From Primula veris (lineage: Eukaryota; Streptophyta; Magnoliopsida; Ericales; Primulaceae), in the NCBI GenBank assembly GCA_963682055.1, contig OY821742.1:7463816-7527815 (forward strand): a stretch of 64,000 nt of DNA, given 5' to 3'. Under the pieces are notes generated by a model. It did no database searches. It saw nothing but the letters and a program-made list of their open reading frames with translations, and was not told where the DNA came from. Position 1 is the stretch's first letter. Every line of letters starts with the position of its first letter. Positions 34,802 through 47,400 of this stretch are shown one piece after another. The position numbers and the translations under genes are program-made.

Positions 34802-36245
34802 TGTTGGAAAACATGTATTTTAAACATGGTTATTCCGAGTGGTTAGGGACCATCTTTGAGTCAATATTCAATGTGACTACTCAGATTTTCTGAGGCCATA
34901 CTCAAGGCGTTTGAGTATCTCGTGTGACGAGCTTCGCAACAGTATATCGCATGACCTATTCGGAGAATGGGTGTTAATGATAATTGGACTCGAAGGTTGG
35001 TACTCGAAAGAGGCAATAAAACGAAATCTGAAAAATGGAAAAGAAAGTGGGATTAAACCATGAGGGTTATCCCACATTGTAAAATCAAGAGTGATTTTTA
35101 CATTATAAATACAAGTCCATCCCATGTAGTTGGTAAACTAATCAAGTCCACATACCCATGAGTGGGTTAGTGTGTACCACACACGCGCTCGCTCGCTCGC
35201 TCGCTCGGGTCTCGGGACTCGGGACTCGGGCCTCGGGCCTCGGGATGCGGGACGCAGGCCGCGGGCCGCGGGATGTGGGATTTGGGATTTGGGATTTGGG
35301 GTTTGGGATTTGGGGAATGTCTCGGGTCTTGGGTCTTGGGTCTTGTACTAAACTGAAAAAGGGACTTTTGCATATTTGCAAGAGCAGTCCCTAGAGTTCC
35401 AGAAAGTTTGAAACTCCAGCAATAATGGAGGCGGATTCTGGGGATGTAACTCCCATAATTAAATGACCACAATTAATTATGTGGTTTCAGAATTCCTCTA
35501 TATGAGGCAGCCATTCCCTCACATTCAAACACACATGAACATCTCTCTTCTCTCTAACAGCATATAATTTTTTCCTCATAGCATATTAGAACAGAGAGAA
35601 CCACCCACCAACAGCTCGACCTTGACTCGTCATCAGTTTCCGGTGAGTCATCTGAGATGTTGTACCTTGGGATCGAAGCGCCAACGCAACCAGAAACATC
35701 AAGGTGGTTGGGCAAATATTGGTTAAGGGCATACTGTTAAACAGTAGACTCGTCTTTTTAATTCTGTCCATTTTCAATTCTGTCCATTATTTAATTATGT
35801 TATTTACATTCTGTTTTTTCCAATTCTGTATTTTTTATTTCAATATTTTCATTTGCTGTCCTTAGCTGTAGTTTTTAATTCTGTTTGTACCTTTCTGTAA
35901 TTTCTTTAAAGTTATGTTTTTTGCTGTAATTTCAATTATGTAATTTAATTCAGTAATTAGAATAGTTTCAATTCAATCCTGTAATTTTAATTTCAAACAG
36001 AACAGTCCGGCTGTTAAGTTTATACTTTCCAGTCCGGCAGTTTCTATTTATTGCAATTCAGTACATCAGATTATTAATTAATAATAACCTGATAACGTTT
36101 GCTTTATTTACTATTCAGTACCTACATGTTGTAATCGTTAATTTCTATTCAAATTCAAAATTAATAAAGATTACACTGGTTTTTGTTTATTCTTATTTAG
36201 TCCTTTAATTATTGTTAATTGTTATTGCGTACACGGAAACCAACA
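34802..36245 (+). repeat. 3' LTR of the full-length copia element (1,444 bp)
   Basis: Same termini as the left LTR, followed by the ACTTG target duplication. TATAAATA near 35,104. The heptamer array is longer (about 35,187-35,325), including CTCG tetramers and 'atttggg' units absent from the left LTR. Confidence 0.92.
35187..35325 (+). repeat. Expanded NNNNGGG heptamer array in 3' LTR
   Basis: About fifteen 7-bp units, each ending GGG (for example actcggg, cctcggg, ccgcggg, atttggg), preceded by (CTCG)n. Four or more GGG runs with 4-nt loops satisfy the usual G-quadruplex pattern on the plus strand and RNA. Confidence 0.85.
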
Positions 36246-36706
36246 ACTTGTTGCTAACTGATCAAGAAATACGAAGGATAAGTTTGTAATATGTTATTAC
36301 ATGTATGAAAATCTTAAAATCTCAGAAAATTTAACTTATCCAAAACCATTGATTACAATGATTATAGAGCATAATTTATAACAATTTGCTTGAAAGAGTG
36401 TAACACTCTTTGTCCTATGCTTGAGATTCTAAAAATTCTCTATACTGTTTCCGTGTAGCTCTTAACAAAATAAGCTCAAGTCAGGGCATGTCTACATTAT
36501 GATATCTTTTTCCTTTAAACCTGCTTGGTTTGCTGCACTAGAACGGCCAAAAAGTTGTTCATTTATATATTATACTTCCCCATCGCCTCTTTAATTCAAT
36601 TCAGTTATAAATTCAGATAACATGCTCACAAAAATCACAATGTCGGATTATATAGGTGGTTGCGAAACATCATAGCTTGGCAAGAGATGAGGCTTAATGA
36701 GTTAGG
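36246..36706. other. Continuation of the array spacer after the copia insertion
   Basis: No gene. The first 100 bp align with 56,672-56,780 (shared 'catgtatgaaaatc' and 'aatttaacttatccaaaa'). Confidence 0.6.
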
Positions 36707-37420
36707 ACTACAAGAAAATACGTTTTTGGCAACGAAAGAATTCGTTGCATAAAGCTCATTTTTCTTTGTAAAAATTGATCGGCAACAAATTATTGCCGTT
36801 GCCATGCCGTTGCGGACGCCCCGTTACTGAAAGTTTCTAACAACAGATTGAAATCGTTGCTTAAAATAATTATTTTGCAACAAAAAGCTATGCTGCAATT
36901 TCAAAATAATGTTGTTGCCAAATGAAAACAAGATGTTGTCGATCCTTTAATTTTTTCGTTGTTAAAAAGTTACAATTTCGTTGTTGATTTTTAACTAAAT
37001 TTGTTGCATTAGAGAAATAAAGTGTTGCCAAATGTGAAAAAAAATCATTGCAATTTCAACATTGGATGTTGCTTATTCAAATCTCTACAGTTGTATATAC
37101 ATAATCAATTTTTCTTGCAAATGAAAATAACGGTTATAAAATTTAAATTCAATTTCATTCATATATATTACAAATAAATAAATTAAATTAACTTTTAATT
37201 GTTAGAATCATTCAACACACAATTATAATAAATTCGTCATATACATTTATAAAAATAAAATGTATTAACATATTCATTACAAGAGTAATCACTATTAACA
37301 TTCTCCAATAATAAATATGTGTACATAGAACAAAAGAAAAAACACTAGCTATAACATGTTATTGATTACAATTAAAATGAATCAAAGGAAGCTTGATGAC
37401 GAACTAGGAAAGTAGGCTAG
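36707..37420. mobile_element. One end of a CACTA-like transposon
   Basis: Begins 'actacaagaaaatacg', close to the conserved CACTA terminus, and continues with many subterminal GTTGC/GCAAC words, direct and inverted. On the minus strand a short exon (acceptor 'ttgaag', about 37,447) reads AAEYLALMASLLS and stops near 37,413, which may be the last exon of an element-encoded gene. I did not find the opposite terminus, so it is probably truncated. Confidence 0.5.
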
Positions 37421-39525
37421 CCATGAGCGCAAGATACTCTGCAGCCTTCAAAATTCAAAACAAGACACATCAAATTATCTTTTGTGTATCGACATGTAAT
37501 GTAATAACACTAGTTATTATATTATAAAACCAGGAACCGATATATTGAGGAATTCGTTTACAGTCCACAATGATGTGATTGATATCTTTTCACTAAACCG
37601 TATTGGCTAAAACACACAAGAAAACTACTAGTTTCATCATCATGTACAAAACAAAAGATTTCTATATACTTATAAAAAGAACAAGAGCCGTCTTCAAGAG
37701 ACCCGACACACTCAAAACAAAGCCATTTTGCACCTATTTAGAAAAAAAAACAATCGACAAACGAAAGTAAGAGTTTGCTTGATTTTGGTTTTGAGTTCGT
37801 TTAGTTAAACTATAAATGGTTGGAGGTTTTGGTAGCCTGCTTGCAAACTGAATTTCTTAAATTCAAAAATTGTAAAAAACTAAAAAAATGGAACTATATT
37901 ATCTTAAAATAAAAATTTATATTGCTTCAAAACAAATAGGAGAAGTCTGCAACTAGACATATGACTCTGACACATTGTTTAAGAAACAATGGTGCGAGTT
38001 TAAAAACTCAGCCACACGGCCCACACCCATAGACAACCATCTGAGTTTTTATGAAAAAAAACAATAATCGCCACATGAACTCAATTATATCAGCTATGAC
38101 CACGAGTATATCAACTAAAAACAGCAATGTAAGCGATGGGTACCTAATCAGTGATCAAATAGGCGGAGATTGGCGATGAAGATTGTAATTAAGTTCTGTG
38201 AGACCAGAGAAAGCACTTCACTGCGAAAAAACAATCAAAAAATTCAAAGAGAAAGTGTACATTGACGGAGATAAGATGCTCATTTCTTACGCTCGGACAT
38301 CCAATTAGCATATGAAAATTGTACTAAGCAAGTGGAAAGACTTCTTAGTCTCTTCCCGCCTTGCACCTTTTGACATGCTGAGAAGCTCATAATAATTTCT
38401 TTCTGCAAAATAAATTTAGTTATTATCGCAATTTAACAACAAAAATATAATAGCGAAAACCTCTTTTTTAATTTCTCTCCCACAATGACCTGTGACGTGT
38501 ATAAGACGCTTCGAAGCTGGTATTCATTATCTTACTGTTGACTATATCTAACAGGTAATAAATTGACCTGGCTTTATTGTAGCTCGTAAGTAAATAAGTC
38601 AGCTTCTTTGAGGTTGAAAGAAGCACTAGGTCAGAATCAAATTTAGTTCAGAAACTCTACCAAACTTATCATGCTTTATGGGAAATTAGATAAGGTTAAA
38701 ATAGATTGCAAATAACTCGGCTTTTTGTAAGAACTAATGCAAAACCAAATTCTTAGTTCCATATTCGTATTCAAACCGAAAATGGCAAACGACTACAAAA
38801 CTAAAATCAATAACTAAAAATAGATAAAACACAAAACATTATAAAATTCATACAGAAAACTGCGATACACCAGAACCAATATTTTAAAGCTCTCTTTTGT
38901 AGTTTAATTAAATTTAAGTAACGTATACAATGTCAAGATTCACATCATCAATGTATTCATCCAAAAACAAAAGATTGCAACACAAACAAGAATCAAAACA
39001 AGGCTTAAAAGATCAAAGGCACCGGAAGTTGTTAAAATTGGCAACAATAATTAAAATACAAAAGTTGTATGCAAAAATAACAGAGGTCGGAAAAACTTAG
39101 ATAATCGCGAAGAAAAGATCTGCTCAGATTGTATAAAGAGCAGCTATCATACTACAAATTATGACCTCAATCATTCAAAAAGCAAGCCTATATATATATA
39201 TATATATATACGCCTTAGGACAAATCAAAGACTTGTCTGGCTGAAGCTTTTAAAGACATACAATAATAGTTATTTTTTGTTATGTACCTTTTTCCAATAA
39301 ATTTCACTCACTTTGATTGACCAGCTTAAAGAGCACTTTTACTTTCTGAAAACTCAGCTTTTTTCTTTAGCTGCAGAAAAATAAGCCTTAAATAAAAGCA
39401 ATAACTAGTAACTGAGCTTATTGGGGTTATAAATAAGGCTAATAAAAGCAATAACCCGAAATAAGCCCAATCTTAACAAGGGTAATGCTCTAACATTCTC
39501 TCATTTGGTAAGAATCCAATATATA
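37421..39525. other. Noncoding stretch, origin unresolved
   Basis: No ORF of 60 codons and no family match. It may be the interior of the CACTA-like element. A (TA)n tract lies at 39,190-39,210. Confidence 0.4.
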
Positions 39526-39807
39526 TCTTCTATTATAATAAGTCAACCCAAGTCAAATGAGTCTGTCCAATTTAATCACTTTTTTTTTTCCAAAAATACC
39601 CCTACACATTTATATTAATTAAAATAATACCATACTCACATAAATTAATAAAACTATTTATCTCTTTTTAACAATCAAACACTCTTTAAATTTTAAAATA
39701 TGTTTTTTTTTGTATTATGCACGTATTTATATCATAACTATATTTATTTTTTTATTTTTTTATTGCATTACGCGCCGCACATGCAACGCGTGAGACACGA
39801 TTACTAG
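39526..39807. mobile_element. Short nonautonomous Helitron
   Basis: A 282-bp unit starts TCTTCTATTATAATAAG and ends CTAG, lying between host A (39,525) and T (39,808) as Helitrons do. A GC-rich hairpin (ACGCG ... CGCGT, about 39,768-39,792) sits 12-13 nt before the CTAG. These are the canonical Helitron terminal features; no Rep/helicase is encoded. Confidence 0.7.
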
Positions 39808-39925
39808 TATATATATATATATGTATGTATTCATATAAACTATAGTACATATGAATTAGTTCCCTAAAATTCGTCCAATAAAAAATTGGGGCTTCTAATT
39901 TGAAACCCTAGCACTGAATGAGTAC

Positions 39926-40016
39926 AGACAAACATAAAAGATAACTTAATTAAATGAAATAATATAATTAAAGACAAACATAAAAGATAACTTAATTAAA
40001 TGAAATAATATAATTA
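39926..40016. repeat. Perfect 45-46 bp tandem duplication
   Basis: Two adjacent copies of a unit beginning 'agacaaacataaaagataac' and ending 'aatataatta', essentially identical, hence recent. Confidence 0.9.
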
Positions 40017-41747
40017 ACTATTATATAGTTGTAAGAAGATTATTGAATGACGACTGATTCAATTGATCTTACCTAGAGATTGAAGAGAGAGAGAGTTTAT
40101 TAGAAACTAAATCAGATCAGTACCCATATAAATTAAGACTAGCAGGGATTTCCTTTTCAATCAAATATTTACCGTAACTACAGATTATTGCCAGATTTAG
40201 TAGTTACGCAGAAAAAATAAATAAATACATTTAACAGCTTTAGTTGCATATAATGAGGTAGGGAAAGGGAGAGAATGGGAGTAATTGAGGGAATTAAATA
40301 GAGACGTGTATATCATCAGATGGTGAGAAAAAAACATTGATCATTAACAAGTTTGGTCCTAACCATAGTAAAAAAATATCACATGGTTAGGTGTCGACTG
40401 GTTATATGCGGCTCATTTCTTAATTTTAAAAAATTAATAGTCTGTGTTGTGTTTTTATAGAGAATGTTGGAACATATATTATAAGGTATGAACTGGATAG
40501 ACTGTGTATATCCCTGCAAATACGTCGCATGTTGCTATTTTTTTTGTCATTTTTCATTTTGGAGATAAAAATGAAAAGGACGACAATGGATTCGGCTCAA
40601 ATTGAAGTCCTCCTATTATAACCGACAAGTAGACTTACAAATTAATTTGGAGTACTTTTTTAATTAATACCACACATGATTATTTTAAACCTCATAACGA
40701 GCTCCATTAACAATTGTCCTTGAATCTCCGATGGAATAGAATTCTATTTTTGGACGTGTAAATCTAGCACACTTTTATACATAAATAAGAATATTCCTTT
40801 TAATTTTAAAAAAATTCGCAGTTGATACTTTTATACATAAATAGGACTTTTAATTTCAAAACAAACAATATTCACTTATTAATATATAATTTCGCAACAA
40901 ATACATCTATCATGCATTTAGACGAACACATAAATTGCGCATCAAAAGGTTGTTCAATATGACAGTCAAAAGATTGCTCAGTGTTTAATAATTGTGATTT
41001 TAATCACTAATCTTTTTAAACTTTCACGAACTTATTCATTTTTGTGACTTTTAGTTAATTTTTGTGACTTTTAGTTAATTTTTGATGTTTTTCATCTTAA
41101 AATATTTTGTTTAAAGTATGAATAATGTTTATTTATTTATGCATTGAATTTGTCTAATTTAAATAACTAATAGATTTTTGAATTTCAATAGAATTCACAT
41201 GGGAAACCTTTGACGCACCAAACACCCGTAAATAAAATGCAAACAAAAGTTTGCACCGTAAAAGTTTACCCGAAAAATATTTTTCCGCCGTAAATATTTT
41301 ACTACGAAACAAACAGAGCCTAAGTTATACAAAAGGTGCTAATAAAAAAAACTACAGACTACTTTTACTGTTTTCTTCGTCTCATGTACGGTACCCCTTC
41401 TTCCTGTAGCGTTTTTTCCTTTAATTTTATATTATTACACTGAGAAACCTCATAGTTTTGAGTAAAGTACTTTCTGGTCACATATATTACATACATCACA
41501 AAAGACCTGCCTTCTATTAAAGATAGCAGATTTGAGCTTTTGGTTGTTTGTTTACAAAGTATTGGTTGGTTGGTTGTATTTCATAATTTTCAATTTGCCT
41601 TTTGGTTTAACTTACCATATTTGTTTTTTAATCAAAACCCATTTTATATATGAAATTGGGGACCAAACCCAGAATTAGTTTTCCTTGCCACGTAAAAGAG
41701 TTTATTCAGGATCTTGATTTTTTTGGGAGAAATATGACAACTTAAGT
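40017..41747. other. AT-rich noncoding stretch
   Basis: I see no gene, RNA or clear element. A 22-bp direct repeat ('tttttgtgacttttagttaa') occurs around 41,040-41,085. Confidence 0.5.
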
Positions 41748-42270
41748 TAGGGATGGAAATTTCGCGGGTTTTAACCCGACCCGATCCGAGGGCAAAGTCA
41801 CACTTTTACACATTTGATCCGACCGGACTCATTTGACCCGTTTTTAAAAAATATTTTTCTTCCTTTTAAAAAATAAATCTCATAAATGTCAAAAATTTCA
41901 AAAAAAAATTGTTAGGTAGAGTAAAAAATCATTTGATTTAAAAATATAATATAAAAATAATATAAAAGAGAGAGTTTAATGTATATAAGAGAGATGAAGG
42001 ATAGAATCTTAAATTGCACTTTTATCCATTTAAATTATAAAAGAGAGAATTTAATTTATATGAGAGAGATTGTGTTAAGTTACACTTTTTAGCTTTCAAT
42101 TTTATGAATTTAAATGTATGTTATCTATTATTATATGAGAGATGGTTTAATATATAAAAGATATACAAGTGGGAGAATGTTAACTTACACTTTTTAAGTT
42201 GTATTTTTAAACATTTAAAACAGACCCGACCCGACCCGAATAGAAACCCATGAAATTGCCATCACTGACT
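41748..42270. mobile_element. hAT-like MITE upstream of the GPT fragment
   Basis: The left end reads TTAGGGATGGAAATTTCGCG; the reverse complement of the right end reads TCAGTGATGGCAATTTCATG. 'Acccgacccg' words follow in both arms. About 520 bp, no ORF, no clear target duplication. Confidence 0.55.
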
Positions 42271-42348
42271 GTAGTATTTGTAGTGTCACTTTATGTAAGG
42301 AGGTAGAAGTGAGAATTTGATATATTTTTAATATCTTTGTTCTTACAG

Positions 42349-43235
42349 GTTGCATTGGCGCATGCAATTGGACATGTAGCTGCGACAGTGAGCATGTCAA
42401 AAGTCACAGTTTCATTCACTCATATAATCAAGAGTAGTGAGCCTGCTTTTAGCGTTCTTGTTTCGAAGTTTCTATTAGGTGATAATTTCCCGATTTCAGT
42501 GTACTTTTCTCTCGTGCCTATCATCGGAGGATGTGCACTTGCTGCAGTCACCGAGCTCAACCTCAACCTCATTTGTAAGACAAAAGAACAATTATTGTGA
42601 TTTGCTCATTTTTTTAATGCTAAGAAGAGGAAAACCTGATCTCTACAAAAATAATAATAATAACCCGATTCAGGTTTCATGGGGGTGATGATCTCGAATT
42701 TGGCATTTGTTTTTCGAAATATATTCTCAAAGAAGGGAATGAAAGGGGGAAAATGTGTTGGAGGAATGAACTACTATGCTTGCTTATCTATGATGTCTCT
42801 TTTAATCTTAACTCCATTTGCGATCACGGTTGAGGGCCCTCAAGTATGGACCATAGGATGGAACAAAGCTGTCGCTCAAATAGGACCCAATTTTGTATGG
42901 TAAGAACAAAATCCTCTTTTTTTCTTTTTACGAGTTTTTCGTTTTTAGCTTGCACAATGCAAATGTGAGCTAAATCAGTTTATGTTTTACTTGTGTATGT
43001 GTAAAGGTGGGTGGTAGCACAGAGTATATTCTATACTCTTTACAACCAAGTCTCATACATGTCGTTGAACGAAATATCGCCATTGACATTTAGCATTGGG
43101 AATACAATGAAGAGGATATCGGTCATAGTGGCTTCTATCATTATTTTCAGTACTCCGGTGCAACCAGTCAATGCACTCGGAGCTGCCATTGCCATCGTTG
43201 GAACTTTTATCTATTCTCAGGCAAATATGAAATGA
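42349..43235 (+). pseudogene. GPT: Plastid glucose-6-phosphate/phosphate translocator gene fragment (C-terminal half)
   Basis: Three exons with canonical sites: 42,349-42,574, 42,674-42,899, 43,007-43,235; the joined frame is 151 codons plus stop. The peptide contains HAIGHVAATVSMSKV, SFTHIIKSSEPAFSVLVSKF, MISNLAFVFRNIFSKKGMKG, MNYYACLSMMSLLILTPFA, NQVSYMSL and SPLTFSIGNTMKRISVI, hallmarks of GPT, an inner-envelope antiporter of the plastid. Full-length family members have about 390 residues with a transit peptide; everything before the mid-membrane region is absent, and no matching upstream exon occurs in 36-42 kb. Introns are kept, so it is a DNA-level copy, not a retrogene. The frame has no stops, so duplication is probably fairly recent; expression is doubtful without a 5' end. 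Confidence 0.85.
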
Positions 43236-44443
43236 GAAATAGTTCAGGAGAATCTGAAGTTGAGAACATTTTCGTATATCGACTTGAGCATTGAAACTCA
43301 CCAGCTTTAGAACTGCTGTTCCCCCCTCTACTTTTGTGGTTTTAGTTGAAACAGTATATAGAATAATTTGTACGGGAAAATAAATTAGTTGAAGCTATTA
43401 GCAAGTTTAGAGTAGAGATTGTCTCGGTTTATAACTATTAGCACGAAGAGTTGAAGTCCTAATAATTATTAGTTATTTTACATACTTTTTTTGCTTTTTT
43501 ACTCTAGATATCAGATTCTGCTAAAAAAAAATCCAGGGTTTTATATTCTTCTCAGTTTTCGAGAAACTATTTATCAGTTCTAGTCTATTTGAGTAGATGC
43601 CAGAAAGGACTTTCTAGATTGAAAATACGACCAGGCATATCATAGAAGATATCACTAGAATGACCAGGCATATCATAAATCATATACTAATTAAGTTAAT
43701 GAAATTAAAAAGGGTCTTGTAACAAGTTTACTCCTAAATAACTGACTATGTAACTCACTTATCGGCAAAAGTGTTGATCACTATCTCCTTTAAAAAAAAC
43801 TATGTACTGATCATTCCAATTACACTTTAAACAAAAGTTAACCTCCTACACAATAAAACATCAAAATTGAGTCATACATAGCCTAAAAAAGCTATGGTAC
43901 TTCTACTCAATACTAATCCCATCTCACACTAACACATGCTAAACAGTTTTATAAAGTTCTCGCTATTTACCCGTGTTGTCTCCAGTATTGAATCTTAAAC
44001 TACTAATGTCGCTACTATTTAGCATATAATCACCCTAAAGTAAGAAAACAATTGGAAATGAACCACAACAAAATCCCGCATAATATAGCCATTTCATTGG
44101 CCCTTCAAGCACATTTTTTTGTGCTGTACTAGACCACCTTTACACATCATAAAAAGCTTAATCGTTATAAAATGGATTTTTTGAAGAAGGGGGGGATGCA
44201 ATAAGTTTATGAGCATTTTCAAACTTCGAAATCAAAGAAACAGCGATGTCAACAAATTCAATAATCTGGACTCTAAAGTTCCAGACCTCTTCAAAACAAT
44301 TCAAATTTGGAAATAAAAAAGGTAGAATAGTTCTTAAAACTTAGGAAATGTATGTAGTTCTGCATGTAAAAAAAAATTACTGCAAAATATGGACTCATCA
44401 GCATCTTCTATAGCAGAGTTGGAAAGGTACTCTCCCTTGTTCC
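43236..44443. other. Array spacer and 3' flank of copy B
   Basis: No gene. Aligns with 2,640-3,384 plus 6,207-6,585 and with 59,730-61,000. It gives the uninterrupted version of the site that holds the 2.8-kb insertion in the left unit. Confidence 0.65.
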
Positions 44444-47400
44444 TTACTCTGCAAAAACCAAAAAAATGTTGATGCTAGTGAGTTTCAAACTTGGGTCCAA
44501 TGGGACAGAATGCAATGTTACAACCATCTTAATTAACAATCTTTTGTGAAAATTACACAACATATATTAATTATTTATATTCGCTGTTTTTTTTTTCCTA
44601 ACTCGCTATTTACGCTTTTGGTCCAAACTTTCGTGCCTTTTGCGTTTTTGGTCCCAATAGCGCGAATTTAAGGCTTTTCCACCCAAATAGCGTTTTAGCG
44701 TAGGCAATTTTTTTCCGAATAGCGTTATATCGCGAAATGTTGCGCAATATAGTACGATTTTTAAAACAGTGATTCAAAGACAATTGGGATAAGAGTAAAT
44801 CCTGAAAGAGAAATAGACTCTCATCATCTAAATGATATTAGTTCATTTTTAATAGTCTCCTGAGTGTTATTGGCAGCAAGCGATGAATTCCATTTTGTTG
44901 GTAACAGAAATTTTACACAATTTTTGTAGCGAAAATCTCTCCAATATACAGGACAAGCTAGCATATTGTTTCATAAATCTTAAAATTATTTTCCAGTTGC
45001 CAGAAAAAACAGCCCTTGACATCCCTTAAATCAAAGGAAAGCATGAGGTTGAAATTTATACCAAAAGCTAGCTTATCTTAGTCTCTTAGCCCTGGATTAA
45101 ACGCGTATTTTTGTAGTGAGATATTTTGTGTCAAATGTTTTAATACTGATCCTCTCCCATCTATTTCTTGCTAATTTTTTTAAGAAAATCTAAACTTACC
45201 ACTATTCGATGGCATCCCAATAAAAGCCCTGACCCTATCGAGAGTACCAGACATGAGGCTGAAAGCAGACGTCAAATCAGCACGGGAGAGCTTGGCATCA
45301 ATGGCTGAGTTGACCAGAAACTGTAATGAAAGCGTGAGCAATGACCCACCAGAACCATCTGGAAGGATGGCAAATCCCGAGGGTAGCAAACGAACACTAT
45401 TTGTGTCTCCACTTTCTAACACTGCGGTCATATCACTGGGCTCAATGGGTGAATATACAATGAAGAACCCTGTTGGGTAAGCAAAACTCTCTTGTAGAAT
45501 CAACATACTGTTTGGGTTCTCTGGAATACCCTAGATAAGTTGATATGATAAGAAAATGGTTAATTTATGGGAAGAACTAGACATTTAGTACAAATTCTGG
45601 AAAATCCACGGATAAAATCAATTTTGAAATTTGGTGCGGATGCGCAATAGTTCTCAATCATATCAACTCTTTTTCCTCTTTGTGATTATCATTTGATACT
45701 CAATGATGCAACATTGATACGTACATATTCTAAAAAAGATAATGTTTCTTAATAAAGTGTGAAATTTTGTTAGCGCTAAACATGATAGTGTCGACATGTA
45801 AGTGAAAATTATCCAACTTACGTTCATGCTGCTCAACTTAATAGCGTTTCCAGCTAACTCTCCAGTAGGGATGTTCTCCATTTGATGCATATTTACACCA
45901 TTGATAAGGATGTCCCGCTGTATTTGCCATACATTCGAAAAGGTTAATAACAGTATGCACGCTTATCTAGATTAATAAATAAATGGGGGTATTTTCAGTT
46001 AAAAAATATCAAATTATTCATGAAAGAAAACCTTAGATAGGGAAACATAAGCACAATTCCTCAATATGTCAATTAAAATTAATAAACTACTTTCTCAATA
46101 CTGGCATCAGATGATACCCATGTTTTAAAAAACGCATTATGTTGTGCGAAATAACATTTTTTTTTTTGAAAAAACGTATCGATAAACCGCTATTTGGATG
46201 GAAAAGCGCTAAATTCGTGCTATTGGGACTAAAAACACAAAAAATACTAAATTATTGAACTGATAGCGTAAATAACGAGTTTTTAAAACAGAATAGAGTG
46301 GAATGCTAGAGTAAATAATGGGTTGACCCCATGCAGTATATAACATGTCACAATTAGCCCACTTAGTATATAATATGTCACAATTAGCCTATATAGTTAA
46401 TAACATGTCACATATTCGCTATTGTAGTAAATAACATGTCACAAATTCCCCCTATAGTAATTAATGTATCAAAAACACATTTATCCCCAAATAATTAAAA
46501 AAACGTCAGATTTTTTTAACCAAACATGTGTCTCTTTTTCTTAGCCAAAAAAATCATAACTAATTCTTTTAATTTTTAATTTTGTTAACATAATTAGTAT
46601 AAATTGTATGTCCTGTTATATTGTTATATATTTAGGCAAAAAAAATTACACTGCAAAGCGTTACGTTGCTACGCTATATGCGTTTTTAGCGTTTCTCTCG
46701 AAAAAACCCTATGATAGCAATAACGCTATTTAAAACATTGGATAATAATTACGCTTTGTTTGGTTTGGGTACTTGGTAATGAGACTTACACCAAATCTAT
46801 GGGGTCCACAAAGCTCATGTTTGATTGGTTAATGAAGGATGTGACCATAAATGAAGGACGAACATCAAATTATCGTTGAAGGTGTGATATTCTATTATTA
46901 TTAGTCAAACTCTCAGGACTAGAGTTGGTTAAAAAATCCGCAAACCCAACATGTAACCCAATCCGCACGGATTGGGACGGGTTGGGGTGGGTTGAGTGTC
47001 CAAGAAAGGTGAATCCGTCCCGCCCCAATCCGTTATATATTTTACGGGTTGGTGTTACCAAACCGCGGGTTAATTCGCCGAAATCCATTACAACCCGCTA
47101 TATATATAAAAAAAATTAAAAATATATATATTTATATATACATTGTGTGTATTTAAAGATAACAAACTCCTGGTATTATTACATTTTAGTTTTCTTACTT
47201 GTTGTGAATGTTATAAACGTATTATAATTGTTTTTAATTTTTATTTCTTTTTGAAACATACAATTTATTTTAAAATTTAGGCTGATTGAGCAAATTATGA
47301 AAAATAAAGGACCAAAATAAAAATTTAAGAATAAAGCCGCCCAAATCCATAATATTTTTTGCAGTTTGGATTGGGTTGGGTTGAGCTTTTAATTATAACG

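Larger units (their letters stand above)
28250..36245 (+). mobile_element. Full-length Ty1-copia LTR retrotransposon
   Basis: Complete element of 7,996 bp with a perfect 5-bp target duplication ACTTG (28,245-28,249 and 36,246-36,250). Both LTRs begin TGTTGGAAAA and end ACCAACA. The order gag, protease, integrase, RT, RNase H identifies copia. The empty site is visible in the paralogous spacer near 56,665-56,685 ('ttggttagcacatgttgctaac'). The LTRs differ at about 19 of the first 240 positions by eye, mostly transitions, so the insertion is old. The gag-pol frame has five stops, so the copy is non-autonomous. I could not identify a standard initiator-Met primer binding site right after the left LTR. 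Confidence 0.93.

Noticed and set aside
35158..35472. ORFs with Pro/Ser/Arg or Gly repeats in the 3' LTR
   Set aside because: Produced by the 7-bp GGG repeat in all frames; the same region in the 5' LTR is different in length and sequence.
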